Assembly: GCA_019055375.1 (NCBI GenBank)
Contig: JAHQIW010000044.1
Span: 1 to 64,000 of the forward strand
DNA from: Parelaphostrongylus tenuis
Taxonomy: Eukaryota > Nematoda > Chromadorea > Rhabditida > Metastrongylidae
DNA: 64,000 bases
Direction of reading: 5' to 3'
Both the position numbers and the translations under genes were made by a program. Every line of letters begins with the position of its first letter. Position 1 is the first letter of the stretch. The notes below the pieces were generated by a model. It was given only the letters and a program-made list of their open reading frames with translations. It did no database searches and was not told the origin of the DNA. Of the stretch, positions 36,550-57,622 are shown one piece after another.

Positions 36550-37305
36550 CTTTGTTCGGAGCCGATGCTCCACAATCCCTCGGCCTTCGTCGGGGCCTTC
36601 AAACTCGTTTCCCTTGAGTCGGATCTTTTTGATGGAGCACCGATCTAATGAGAACCTCCCTCAGCAGTCCTTCTTTCATACAGGACGATGATTGATGATG
36701 ATTGTCTACTAATCACTTTTAGACAAACTTTCAGTTTTTTCCTCACAAAGTTCGCACTTTCGCTTAATCACCAAGAAATGTGTTATTGATTTGCAATGCC
36801 GAAGTTGAAGAGTCAGTTTTTCAAATTATATATGGATGTGAATCATAAATGCTGGGTTGCGGCTTAACAAACTTTGAGATTCATGCGGCTATCTCCAGTA
36901 GGATATAACTCTGCTGTCTTGAAAACTCAAATTTGAACTGGTGTTCGTGGCATAGCTACTTCATTACCAACAATACTCGGTCTTTGAAGTTTGATAAGAA
37001 ATTTTCCTCTCACATAATTACACTATTTCTTCCATGCTTCGTTTTCGCATCTTATACAATTCCCCTTTATTCTTACGAATCGACAGCGTCCCTGAACTTC
37101 GATGCTCTCCCAATTCTGATAGAATGGCGCGCGACTGTTCTTCAGAGGTGACTCGGAACACCACACGTTAAAATTCTCAGTGAAAGTAGTGAATAATAAG
37201 CTATTGAAAGGAATATTAATAAGAATAATAAGCTTATGCATACTTAGCGTATGCGAAGAAGGACTTGACATTAACACTCCGGATGGCGGCTTTTGTGCGC
37301 AGCTA
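36550..37305. other. No gene recognised
   Basis: Short overlapping frames on both strands (36933-37151, 37023-37277); no motif assigned. Confidence 0.5.
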
Positions 37306-37309
37306 TAAT

Positions 37310-39000
37310 GAATAATCAGTTGCTATTTTGATTTTTCCGGGAGCGCTGTGGCCAAATGGTCGTGCTGCTCGTCGCGGCGCTCACGGGCCCAATCTCACCA
37401 CCAACACTCTTGAGCAGTCAGCAACGAACCTCCTATGGAACTCCACAGCCAGGCTATCCTCGATATTGCATGTAGACGTGCTTAGTCAATATTTTACGTT
37501 CAAGAAGAAGACAAAAAATTGATCTTATTGCCAGAAGTACTGCAATCCGCACAGTGAAAAAGAAACACTATGTGACGATCAATTAAGTCTCGAAGGTAGT
37601 TTTGAGTTTTCAGCTTACACTAGGCTAACATTGGCGTTTATTCGACGGAATTTCCAACATGTTCATCTTTCTCAGAGTCGATGATTTGAGTCGATTGTTA
37701 CTACACATTTGTTCTCGTCATTTGGTCTTCGTTGTCACTCGAGTCAGAATTCTCCTCAATGAAAGCCCGCTCGAACGGAGCAACCTCACTCTGCTCTCTC
37801 CTTCTGTGCAGGACATTTGTTGCCTGATACCGATTGTCAACTGATCGTTATTTGCCTTCATTTCGACAACAACAATGTAGAAATCCTAAGCAGTTTTTAC
37901 TTCGCTGCATGCTAGCGAATCTCAAACCGCTTGCTACAATATGGATTATCAAGATGATAGCAATGCTATCAGTCTACAATCAGGAACAAACAGCAATCGT
38001 CGTGTATAAAAGGTGAACATCGAGTGAGATACTTCATTCGAGCGAGCTCCACCGACGAAGATTCGGCCGGATATTTGAAGACCAGCCAGCTCCAGCTGCA
38101 AAGATTCGACGAGACATCACGCCATGAAAAGCGACTGTGACAGTCGACTTGAATCATCACCCTCGATGAAGACATGGAGACGTCAGCCGAATAAAGGCTG
38201 TTAACAACCTCGTGTAAGTTATGAATTCTGAACATGTTTTATCTATACCTGTGTGCAAAAACGCAGTTATTGCAAGTTTTTTTTACCAGTTTTGATCCGC
38301 ATGAGCCAGCTATGCATTGACCTCTCATTCTAATCATCAATCCTGTCTGCTTGACGTTTTTTGAAAATTTTTAGAGTTGCTTATCACGAAGCCCCCTCCC
38401 TCCTCTGCCACTCTCAAGGCGGAGCCTCGACAACTACCTACAGCGAAAATGTAGGCCGCCCAAAAGTGAGGCATCGTCGGCCCTCAAAAGTGCGGCTGAG
38501 TTCTGAGAAGAAGAGAATGGCGGATGAGACAGGAAGACCGAGTACTGAAGAAATAGTGAGTTGATGTAATATTATAATTTATATTCATTCCTCGAGAGAC
38601 GGATCTTAGAACGCCCAAAAGGACTATGCAACGTGAGCGACCACGTGAGGAGATTTCGATGGTTAGTAATCGGGCTCTAGACGTATCACCATCACAATGT
38701 GTTATCACATGCAAACTGCTGGTAAAGTTGGCAAGATCTCCGATAATGTCACCATGAAACTGCAGGTGCACAGTGTTTGTGTAGATAAGCTGAGTGTTAA
38801 CACATTTCAAGTCACAATCATGTGTGGCACGCAAGCAGCAGTACGACTCCAGCGGCCGTGTTGCACTGTAGAACAGCAGTGCAGAAGATTTCGAAAAAAA
38901 AGTGTAAATTTACCACCAGAGTCCCGGTTACACGAGAAAGTAGTTGATAGGAATTTCCTGAAACTCCTTCTTGTCTACAACTAGAAAGATCTGTTCAGGG
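37310..39000 (-). repeat. Second large inverted repeat, right copy
   Basis: Inverted partner of 1-1690, including an S1 SINE at the inner end. More diverged than arms A/A', so an older duplication or two insertions of one composite element. Confidence 0.75.
37345..37550 (+). repeat. S1 SINE
   Basis: GCTGTGGCCAAATGGTCGTG head (A-box altered), CCACAGCCAGGCTATCC middle, TAGTCAATATTTTACG tail. Counterpart of 1435-1685. Confidence 0.7.
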
Positions 39001-39520
39001 AGAGAAAATGCCGGTAAACTCGAAGACGACGTCAATTCTTCTGGTACACTTTCCAAAGTTAGAATACCTCGCTCATGCAAGATTAAGTGTGGCCGATCTG
39101 CATATTTGGTCTACAACAAAACAACAAAACGGCTCTGAGGAAGTCAAGACTACTAAACGTTAGCCATCTGTCATATTGTGTTTTACTAACCGTGCTGTGC
39201 GTCAATAAATTGTCATTTGACAAACTTGTGTTTGCTGATATGAAACATACGGAATTATCTAATCAATGCCGGGGTCAATCGATAGTCGGTTTTGGGAAGA
39301 AAGATGAAATATCAATTGGTCATATGTTGTTGTTTACTGAACTCATATGAGCCGATTTTTAATCGAAGTCTATAGCTTTTAGTGTTTCTCAGTGCTTCGA
39401 AGATGCCCCACCCTCGACTGCAAAGAGCACTGTAGAGGTGATGACTAAAAATTTAATCTATAAAATTGCATACAAGGGTAGCTATGCTCGACCGTCCATG
39501 TAAACCTCGCTCATTATAAT
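39001..39520. other. No gene; one end motif
   Basis: Carries ATGCCGGGGTCAATCGATAG (39265-39284) followed by TCGGTTTTGG, a copy of the foldback end motif in + orientation. Confidence 0.5.
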
Positions 39521-39521
39521 G

Positions 39522-39690
39522 ACAATCTGATAACATTATGACTTGTCTGAGCTTGTTGTGAGATTTGATAAAGGCACTTTTACAGCTTTACACAAGTGGC
39601 TGTTTCGTCTTTCTGAATTCTTTGGTCACTTTATAAGTGCCTTCATCAGACCTTCATAACAAACTCAGACATGTCATAATGTTATCGGAC
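39522..39690 (-). ncRNA. Palindrome with hammerhead-like core
   Basis: Arms 39526-39573 and 39642-39690 (GATAACATTATGAC...) are inverted copies. On the minus strand the right arm ends in CUGAUGA (39643-39649); GAAAC follows (39602-39606) with a 5-bp stem III ACAGC/GCUGU and a GUA cleavage triplet. Stem II is not closed properly, so this is a weak candidate. Confidence 0.3.
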
Positions 39691-40039
39691 TTTGGACCGC
39701 TTACGAATCTATCAAGGCAGATGTTTTCATAAACTCAGACGACTCTGCTAGAAGCTTGCATTTCACGCTCGATTATAAGTGGTATATCAAGGGCGACCAA
39801 TCATTGCACTTAGCATGAATCACAATTTAATATCGTCTAAGTTCGAATTGATAACAACCATCTGACACCTCTAATCACTCAGTATGATAAATCACACTGT
39901 GTTATAAGCCCGCAAAGCATTCTTATAAAAATCTCGTAAAAACTGATAGTGTTGAGAAAAAATAGTGCATATTTTGTCAACAGTGACCAACAGAAAACTC
40001 CTTTTACCGAACCGCTCTTTTCTGCGGTAGTATGATGTG

Positions 40040-40165
40040 TCATAGTGGAGAACGAGTGGTGGCAAAGCAGGGCGTCGCTAGTGCAATTGGTTAGCACGCG
40101 CCCTGGAAAGGGTGAAATTCTGGTTCGACTCCCTACTGACGTCAAAGTTTCGCTTATCACTCAGT
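40040..40165 (+). repeat. S3-like tRNA-derived repeat
   Basis: GGCGTCGCTAGTGCAATTGG, TTAGCACGCGCCC, TGGTTCGACTCCCTACTGAC. The outer stem GGCGTCG/TGACGTC can pair, but T-arm and anticodon stems are broken, so it is not called a tRNA gene. The tail GACGTCAAAGTTTCGC recalls the 6.05-kb hairpin. Confidence 0.6.
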
Positions 40166-40529
40166 ATTGTTGGGTATGGCAATTGGACTTGAATGAATCA
40201 ACAAGCGCATATAGAGTAAATTCCGTAACCGACTTTCTATCAATTTTTGGCTTGATCCATAATTTTGTCTTCTTCTTGAGCAGACACGAGGTTGTCAATG
40301 ATGACTTTATTCAGCTCTGGGATATGTTTCAGTGATTTGGATTTCTTTAGAACTCAAAGTGCTGAATTGCGGCGCAATGCGTTCATTCGAAAACTATCAT
40401 CGCCTTAACTGGAGACCTAGATGTCACTAGCATATTAATAGCTTTTCTGATCACTAACCTTCTCTTCTTTATGCAAGTATTCCAGTGCTTTCAGCTTTCA
40501 GTTCGCTTTTTTTCAATCTGGTTCTTGAG

Positions 40530-40720
40530 TCTTCTGAAATACTGATTGGGTTATTCTCCTCAGAATCTCGAGGATAGCCTGGCTGAGGCGATCCATAGAG
40601 CGTTGTTATTGACTGTCGGAGAGGCTCGGAAGGGGGAAAGGGGGAGGAGTGGAGCTTCGTTCAGCACGCGTCGCGACGAACCTCGATCGCAACCACTCGG
40701 CCACTCTCCCCATCTCCCCC
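40530..40720 (-). repeat. S1 SINE
   Basis: Minus strand head GTGGCCGAGTGGTTGCGATC, then GTTCGTCGCGACGCG; the plus strand shows AGGATAGCCTGGCTGAGGC. Independent of the inverted-repeat copies. Confidence 0.7.
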
Positions 40721-40799
40721 CTTACCAATATATTTGGTTGGAAGAAATTTTTGGGAGACTTGTAAAAATCTGGAAATTTATGCATGAATTCCAAACAAA

Positions 40800-41226
40800 A
40801 TAATAACAACTATTCTTCACAATTAAGGCCATGGTTTTCTGAAGCTGGTGGAGATGAGATAGCGCAGTTGAATCAGAAACATCAGTTCGGTTGCCAATTT
40901 GCGAGCACTTGACGGCAGTTCATCTTCCAAAGCAACAATCAAATTTTCGTTGTTCAGCTTTGGAGATCGTCTTGAACGAGGCTTGTTTTTAAGGTCAAAA
41001 TCGGCATTGAGGACCGTTGAAACCAGCGTTCAGCTGCAGATTTGCTTCTTATGTCTTCCCCTTCAACTTCGTTGATTTTATCGACTGCAGCACGTTGTGA
41101 GAGACCCTTTCTCCAGTAATGCTGTAGTAAAACACAAACCTCGATTGTATCGCGAGACATGACGGAATTTAGGCCTTCAGTGGGAAAATCCCACTTGAAA
41201 AAGTGTAATATTATTATAATATGCAT
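40800..41226 (-). mobile_element. Mariner-like transposase fragment, minus strand
   Basis: The open frame 40954-41226 includes RDTIEVCVLLQHYWRKGLSQ, AAVDKINEVEGEDIRSKSAA and ERWFQR: the first HTH of a mariner transposase. After a frameshift, 40960-40830 continues with LNNENLIVALEDELPSSARK and LATEL, the second HTH. The DDE-type catalytic domain is missing. It is a different subfamily from the 45-kb and 61-kb copies. Confidence 0.8.
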
Positions 41227-41494
41227 GGGAGTTTTCTCATGCTTATTAAAGTGCCTCAGAACTTTCTATTGGACCATGGGTTATAAATTATAACCTAATC
41301 TTCTCGATAAATGCAAATTCTCTTCTAAGCCGACGCGATGCTGGCAGTAGTTGCAGTAATAGGTGCAGGAGGTGTTGTTGTTGTTGTTGACGGGCCTATT
41401 TTGAGACCTCGCTCAAGAATAATGTAACCAGACAATACTCCAGATTTCTAGTGTTTTTCGCAGTTTTATGGTGTTTCAAATTTACCCGAAATAA

Positions 41495-41775
41495 CTGAGT
41501 GGCGAGCAAAAATACGACCTCGGGCAGAAGTCGAACCGGGGTTCCATCCGAACCGGGTACGCGTGCTTCCCCTACACCACTGAGGTACACTCGTGCACCA
41601 TTCATTCTCCAGTATCTTTATGAATGGTAGCTGACAGCTATCATCGAGATACTGAAGGATGAGTGAGGGCGCTAATGTAACTCTGTGGTGTAGTGGTAGC
41701 ATGCGTTCACAGTATCGATGAAACGCGGTTCGACTCCCGACCGGGGTCAGATTTTGCTCCCCGCTCAACTCTCCA
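41495..41775. mobile_element. Second tRNA-like foldback hairpin
   Basis: Right arm (+): GTGTAGTGGTAGCATGCG and GGTTCGACTCCC. Left arm (-): AGTGGTGTAGGGGAAGCACG and GGTTCGACTTC. The loop is itself partly palindromic (AGTATC...GATACT). Same design as 6053-6306 but with a different tRNA-like sequence. Confidence 0.7.
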
Positions 41776-41944
41776 GAGTAATCTGTTAATGTATTCTAAG
41801 CCTTTCGTAAGGTCTGTCGTGGGCACGTGTACAGTGCAATGCATGCGCTTCGGCCTTTGAACTCGTCAGTTGCACGGTATATAAAGTAACACAGAGTATA
41901 AAAGATAAAGCTGCCGTCGAATCAGTTCCTGAGAAATGCGCTAT

Positions 41945-42195
41945 GCATTCGACACCATTCTAAGCACCATTAGAGGTGATTGAATGCATATCCGGCCCTT
42001 CCAGTGACTCGCGATAACCCACCAATGTGTCAATTTAGTGCTGTTATCCTCCTAGACAATTCTGGTACCAGTTCAACGAGCCAGGAGGGATGGAAGGCTT
42101 CGGAAGCTTGAGAGCTGGATCGAACCATTGACCATCGAATGATCGACCATCTCGGTGGCGGAGTACCTCTAACCATTGCTCCACTCAAGCCCCTC
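41945..42195 (-). repeat. S2 SINE (tRNA-headed)
   Basis: Minus strand head GGAGCAATGGTTAGAGGTAC and B-box GGTTCGATCCAGC, then body GAGGATAACAGCAC and end near GGCCGGATATGCATTCAATC. Decayed acceptor stem. Confidence 0.7.
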
Positions 42196-42235
42196 TGTAC
42201 CAGCATAAAGAATAAATGCAAAGCTCCCAACGTTG

Positions 42236-42484
42236 ACCAATCCTTGCGGGATGCGTCAAGCATTCGTCTACAATTTTTAACTTCGTTTGAATTAATTGAA
42301 TGCATATCTGGCCGTAATAACGATGACTCGTGGTGGCCTTTCGCTGTACGGAGTCCAGTCTGGTGCCGGTTTCAGGACACCGGTAGGATGGACGGCTTGG
42401 TAATCCGTGAGCGCGTGATCGAACTATCAACCTTATGTGCGACGCAGAGCAGCTCTAACCACTGCGCCACATACGCTCCATCAG
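42236..42484 (-). repeat. S2 SINE, second copy in tandem
   Basis: Minus strand head GTGGCGCAGTGGTTAGAGC and TGCTCTGCGTCGCACA, B-box AGTTCGATCACGCGC, body with GGCCAGATATGCATTCAATT. Lies 40 bp from the previous copy in the same orientation. Confidence 0.72.
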
Positions 42485-43590
42485 CTCTGAACTAACATAT
42501 ATTATCAAAAGTGGCGTCTAAAGGCGCTACCAGGAGTCGAACTGCTACGTCCTTATCCACTGTCGAGTGCAGAGCACCAAGTGATAGAGCTGCTGCTTCG
42601 ATTTCTCTCAAAAACCATTGCGTCCTTCAAAAAACGGTGAAATAGCGCAACTCATGACTAGTGGAATTAGATGAGGAACAATTTTAGTCATAATATGCAA
42701 TATTGAGAAAGATATCCGGAGTGTTCGGACAATATCCTTCTTCAAGAACTATGCCTTAGTGTCATTTGATCTCAAGAAATCAATCAAACATGTTCAAACA
42801 TTGCAGGCCAAAGTGTTTTACAGACCGCTAACATAACGTAGGTTTGAAAAAGTGTATACAATACAGTTTCTCAACCTTTCATTTCTAATAAGGTTTGCTA
42901 AATTTTACTATAATTGCATGCCGACAGGGGGAGATTACGATCATGCTGTGAAACTAACGCGCTCCAATGACACTAACGTGCACGAATCGCACTTGGCAAT
43001 TGATCAGTGTCGGTCTCGACACGATTCGAAACGGCCATTGAGCTTCAGCTCCGCCGGGGCCGAAGACCAACTTGGTTGTTCGAGTGTCGGTTTATTTGTT
43101 TCTCGTTTGTGTTCGTGTGAAATTCGTACTCGTGACACGACTCCTTTGACCTTCCCGTGTTTGCTTGAATCGATGAGTTCTCAGCATGGTTTCGTCGATC
43201 TTTCCCACCGATTTTCTCCCTATTCTCGACATTTCCATAGCTTTTATCTCCTCGAAATCTCGACGTATTCACCCTCGACACAGGTGCTCAGTTCGAGGTC
43301 AATCGAGTGGTCTTCATCTTTTAACGAGACTTTTGACCGACCAGCATATATACCAGCGCTCTTGGAAGTGCCGTCACAGAGAGAGCTCCACGAAAATCTC
43401 GTCGAGTAGACCTTTTCGAATGCCTTCGTCTCCCCATACATTTGTATTCGCTTTGGTATGAATTTATTTGTAGAATCGAAATCATATCATGGCTATAAAG
43501 TGGTTAAATTCTCGTATTCGTTGCCATATCTCTAGTGATAGTCGATGTGAAATCATTGAGCTGTTACAATTTGCTGGAGAGTACTTGAGA
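42485..43590. other. Unassigned; longest open frame of the window
   Basis: 42852-43409 (+) is open for 185 codons and starts MYTIQFLNLSFLIRFAKFYY. It is rich in Ser and overlaps open frames on the opposite strand (43045-43281, 43244-43441). No domain, signal or conserved motif recognised. Low stop density may reflect its higher GC. Not called as a gene. Confidence 0.35.
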
Positions 43591-43592
43591 AG

Positions 43593-43830
43593 AGGGGCCC
43601 CGTGACCGAGTGGTTGTGATGTTTGCCGCGACGCACGTGGAGCTGAGCTCCACTCCCCAACACTCTCCGACAGTTATAAGAACGCCTTATGGATCGCTAC
43701 AGCCAGGCTATCGTCGTGATTACAAGGAGACATGCTCGATTAGTATTCTACATCATTTAAGAATAAGACGAAAAACGAATGGAATGCGCTAGAAGTGTTG
43801 GGATGACTATGACAAAAGTTGTGATGACGA
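43593..43830 (+). repeat. S1 SINE, best preserved
   Basis: CCCGTGACCGAGTGGTTGTG head, GCCGCGACGCACGTGGAGC, CAGTTATAAGAACGCC, CAGCCAGGCTATCG, AAGGAGACATGCTCGATTAG, GCGCTAGAAGTGTTGGGAT tail. Useful as reference for the family: about 220 bp with a tRNA-like head. Confidence 0.75.
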
Positions 43831-44337
43831 GTCGTGCAAATCACCTGTATCACCTGTCGTCCCGTTGATCGTCGAGTGACTTGAGCGGGTAGCAACAACT
43901 CTTCCCTTTCATTTTTCCCTATCGCGTGCAAAAGTAGCCCAGTGGGTCCTCCTCGCTCTAGGGATTCGCTGAGCATCATATCTTTCTTCTATCGCTTTCG
44001 TGAAGAAATCGGACCAACGGGTCGGTGGTGGTCCCGTAGAGCGCTTGATATCCCGAAGAATCCGGTCGGTAACGGCTCTCGTCCATCGTGTAAATACAGT
44101 AAATAAATTGAGATCAAATCCTTAAGAGGAGGAAATGTTTTTGTGGCCCATGAGAAGTGATATAGACGTATTTTTTGTCAACATTGACGTCCACGCCATA
44201 TCGATCCATCAGAGATCGTAAGTCCCTCCTTGCTTATTATTTGATCTGCAGCATGCCTTTCTTTTCGCTAATCGATTATCGCCACCATGACGTCATCAAT
44301 CAGGGACGTGGTGATCCTGATGCCCATATCGAGACCT

Positions 44338-44366
44338 TTGTTTTTGTTTGTTTGTTTGTTTGTTTG
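44338..44366 (+). repeat. (TTTG)n repeat
   Basis: Several tandem TTTG units. Nothing functional inferred. Confidence 0.8.
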
Positions 44367-44469
44367 TCTGTTTTTTCTATTTCTTGGATTTGAAGCCTGC
44401 TGATCCTCTGTCCTCAAATTACGTGGCGCGTTCGGTTTTCTTTTTTGGCTCAATAACACATATTTATGA

Positions 44470-44560
44470 TTGCGTATAAGCGCATATTGGCGCAATGGGT
44501 AGGGGCGTTTTGCGTCGCGCACACACGATTAACGATTTGACCTCGCGCTCAGGGGTCACC
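44470..44560 (+). repeat. Single tRNA-like repeat
   Basis: CATATTGGCGCAATGGGTAG (A-box-like) and CGATTTGACCTCGCGC (poor B-box). Not matched elsewhere in the window by eye. Confidence 0.4.
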
Positions 44561-44901
44561 AAGCCATCCATCACTTCGGGATCGGTAAATCGATACAGCA
44601 CTGCTCGCAGTCTTGTCTGGGAGGATAATCAGCACTGACCAGTACAGCAGGAGGTCACCGCAAGCCATTGTTAAGGCCAGATATGCGTTCAGTCACCACA
44701 AACGAAATCAGAAATTCAAGGTGAATGCACGACGCATCCCTCACTGTTTGGTCCGCGCCGAGAGCTTTACCTTTTATCCTTCTAAGTTTGCGTTCACATA
44801 ATTTTCGTGTTTGATTGATGTACCTCTTGACATTTGCTCGTTATATCTTATGCTATAAATACTTGATTCGAAAATGTGAATAATCAAAAGAAATCCGAAG
44901 G

Positions 44902-44908
44902 TTTTTAG
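44902..44908 (+). promoter_or_regulatory. Probable spliced-leader trans-splice acceptor of vha-12
   Basis: TTTTTAG ends 2 nt before the start ATG. Nematode mRNAs are commonly trans-spliced at TTTTNAG sites just upstream of the start codon, so the mature 5' UTR would be about 2 nt plus the leader. Seen: the motif. Inferred: its use. Confidence 0.6.
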
Positions 44909-44910
44909 GA

Positions 44911-54828
<9,918 letters not shown>

Positions 54829-55339
54829 AGTTGGTCTCACACTGACAGATAAAAACTATCAGTTTATATTGTGTAGAAGATTTTCTGTTACCCTGTGGGT
54901 TCAAATCACTTCATGAACAAAACTGTAGTTAGTTACAAATCAAGTTTCAGTCTGTGTAGCAGTAAAGTAATGATAATTTATCGTAGAGCGCTTCATCACT
55001 TGTAGCTCCATTGTATGAATGTGATATTTCAAGGCATTCCATTCCTTTGTTAGAAGGATGGTCCCACTTTCATATAAATCTCTAGATAAGTGTTTGTGTT
55101 ACGCTAGAAAAATTGTGATATCGTTTTGAGAACTTTTGAGGATGTTCTCCTGCCACTGAACTTCGTCTCTGCGGTGTTGCAGTGAAGAATGGTTGAGTTT
55201 GTGTTCGTGTTTGAAGCAAGGTTCTAATTAGGAATGGAAAGTGATTAGAGAGTCACTTATGCACGCGTGACAAGGAGAACAAAGTCAAGGCTCCGATTAG
55301 AGAGGGGAAACACGACTAGGACAAAGTATAAAGCCCTTG

Positions 55340-55594
55340 GCGTTAATCAATCCTCTGAAGAATGCGTCACGATTCGTCTTCGATTTGTAGTTCTGTTTGA
55401 GATGATAAAATTCATGTCTGGCCTTTATATTGACTTACAGTGGCCTATCGATGTATCGATTCAGTGTTGCTTATCCTCCCAGACAAGTTTGGTATCATTC
55501 GATCAACCCCAGAAAGATGAAGGCTTGGTAAGTTATGATCGCGAAATCGAACCACGCAGAGCACCATTAACCACTGCGCCACACGTGCTTTAAG
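55340..55594 (-). repeat. S2 SINE downstream of vha-12
   Basis: Minus strand head GTGGCGCAGTGGTTAATGG, TGCTCTGCGTGGTTCGAT, body GAGGATAAGCAACACTG and GGCCAGACATGAATTTTATC. The B-box is fused to the head by a small deletion. A partial relic of the head is also at about 58235-58285. Confidence 0.7.
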
Positions 55595-57569
55595 GCGAGT
55601 AGGAAATCATATATGTGTATAGCAAGGAGGGGAAAAGAATAGCTCTCGTTTTCACTAGAGCGGCGAGTGGCAAAACCATGGAATTCTTGTGGAGTTGCTC
55701 TCAATAGATCACCAGTGCATTAGGTGGTGAACTTAATCAAGAAGCACAAGATTAGTAAGCATGGGTGAGACGTTTGTACGTGAAATTCTCACTGTGAAAG
55801 TGCGAATAAATCGGAATTGGTTGACGTTCAAAAAAATTGGTTGAACTGATACATTCTTGGCTGCGTAGATACATGTCACGTAGTTTTGTTATTTTGCCAT
55901 CAATGCGTAATCAATGTTTGAATCGGCTTGTTTCTGATTTATAATCGTTATTCTAACGAAAATTGTCTGCGTTAAGGCTGTGGTGAAGTAAATATTATGT
56001 CAAGTCGGTTCCAATGTGTTCACATCGTTCCTGTTCACAGACTTAGTTCTGTCATAGGTTTTACATCTGTACAGATTCCAGGCAGCAAGTTTAATCTCAT
56101 TAGAGGGTTATATTCGTGCAATAACGCTTTATGGGAGGCTTATAGGCTTGTATATTCAGTAGTAATAAAATAGATTTCTGCAACAGCTGACTAACCTCTG
56201 CATGATCGATATTATGTAGTATCATTTTGAGAATATGCTCCTAATTGCTTCTGATAATAGGTCATCATTTTGTTGTACTCCATAGCATTCAGTAGAAACT
56301 CTGGTTTGAAAGCAGTTAGGTGAACCGGCACGTTAATTATTGCTTAAAATTACGCCCCATGTTTAGACAAATATTCTAGGTTACGTTCCACTCAGTGCAC
56401 TGTTGGAAAAAGTGTATTTGTTATACAGCTGGTTTGCTGGTATATGGGTCCGATATTATGGGGAAGGCGTCAATTATCCTCTCAGTCATCATGGAAATCT
56501 TGTGCTTCACAAAACCTGTGGGTGAATAAAATAACCTCGAAATATTACATAAGTTTTATTTTATGCACTAGCATTTTAAGGTTTTAAAACAGTGGCTAAC
56601 TACTACCATTTGAAACACCTGGAAATACTTCTTCAAATTGGAACAAGAATTCACTCGAGGTGAAGGGCTTTGAACGCTATTGTTCAACTGTCATCTAACG
56701 TGCCACGAACACTCGAGTCAGCCAACATTATGAGACATTTAAGATGAAGTTGAAGACCCTGAAACACGTGAATTCGCAAGGAAAAGCTCAGACTTTTGTG
56801 AATGTCTTGAAAAAATAGGTGGAATTTGCCTGTGTTACAAACTCTAACTCATTTTGTGGACATTTGAACTTTTTGTGCTGAATTTATGTATGAAGTCTTC
56901 TCTTAAGTTTTGACACCAGAGCAATAAACACTAAATCTTATAATATACAGGGATTGCTGGTATCCATTCGATAACTCGAATCTCGACAATTTTGATGCTA
57001 AATCTGGTTTTTGAAACTGTCTATACAGAGCGCTGTTAGAGCAGAAAAAAATCATCTTTCGCATTCAAAATAGCTCGTCGCTTGAACTTTATAGCGGTTT
57101 ATGTGGCAATGAGAAACAAAATTCCAGATCTATAGAGCGATAGACAAAGTCTGCAATTTCATGCAAAAACCTAGATATTGAAAAAATTCTAAATTAGTAA
57201 AGCAAAGCGCGCGGCACTTGAATGATCTGATGACGACCTGATGACTAGTAATCATTCATAGTAACGGAAACGGTTAAACAGGTAAGAGAAAAACACAATA
57301 GAGGCTTTCATGGAGTAGTACGAAGGTACTTAGTCTTCAAACTAAAATCTTATGCAACAGCCGAAGCTATGCCCAAGTAATACGAAAATTTCCGCCAACG
57401 GTGGTTACGAAAATAATCTCAAAAGTTGCTGACGTTCGCTAGTCCTAAAACTATAATTGAAAATTCTGTAGTTTCTACAATTTATAATTGGGAAATACTG
57501 TGACATGCTGAGGGAAATAGATAGTCGGTCTTGAGAATTACTAAGGTTTCTATGTTTCTAGAATTTAAA

Positions 57570-57622
57570 AACCCCATATATATATATATATATATATATT
57601 TATATGTATATATATATCTCAA
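57570..57622. repeat. TA microsatellite beside a GATAGTCGGTC motif
   Basis: TA repeats with a few TATATG units. It lies about 35 bp downstream of another copy of the GATAGTCGGTC end motif. Confidence 0.8.

Larger units (their letters stand above)
43831..44900. other. Region upstream of vha-12
   Basis: Holds the (TTTG)n tract and one tRNA-like repeat. A CTATAAATAC TATA-like sequence is at about 44854, some 55 bp before the start codon; the promoter is presumably within this kilobase. Confidence 0.4.

Noticed and set aside
40070..40150. tRNA gene call
   Set aside because: Outer stem pairs with wobbles, but T-stem and anticodon stem fail; shared tail with other repeats marks it as SINE-derived.
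57225..57260. Hammerhead at CTGATGACG
   Set aside because: No GAAA segment or pairing partners nearby.
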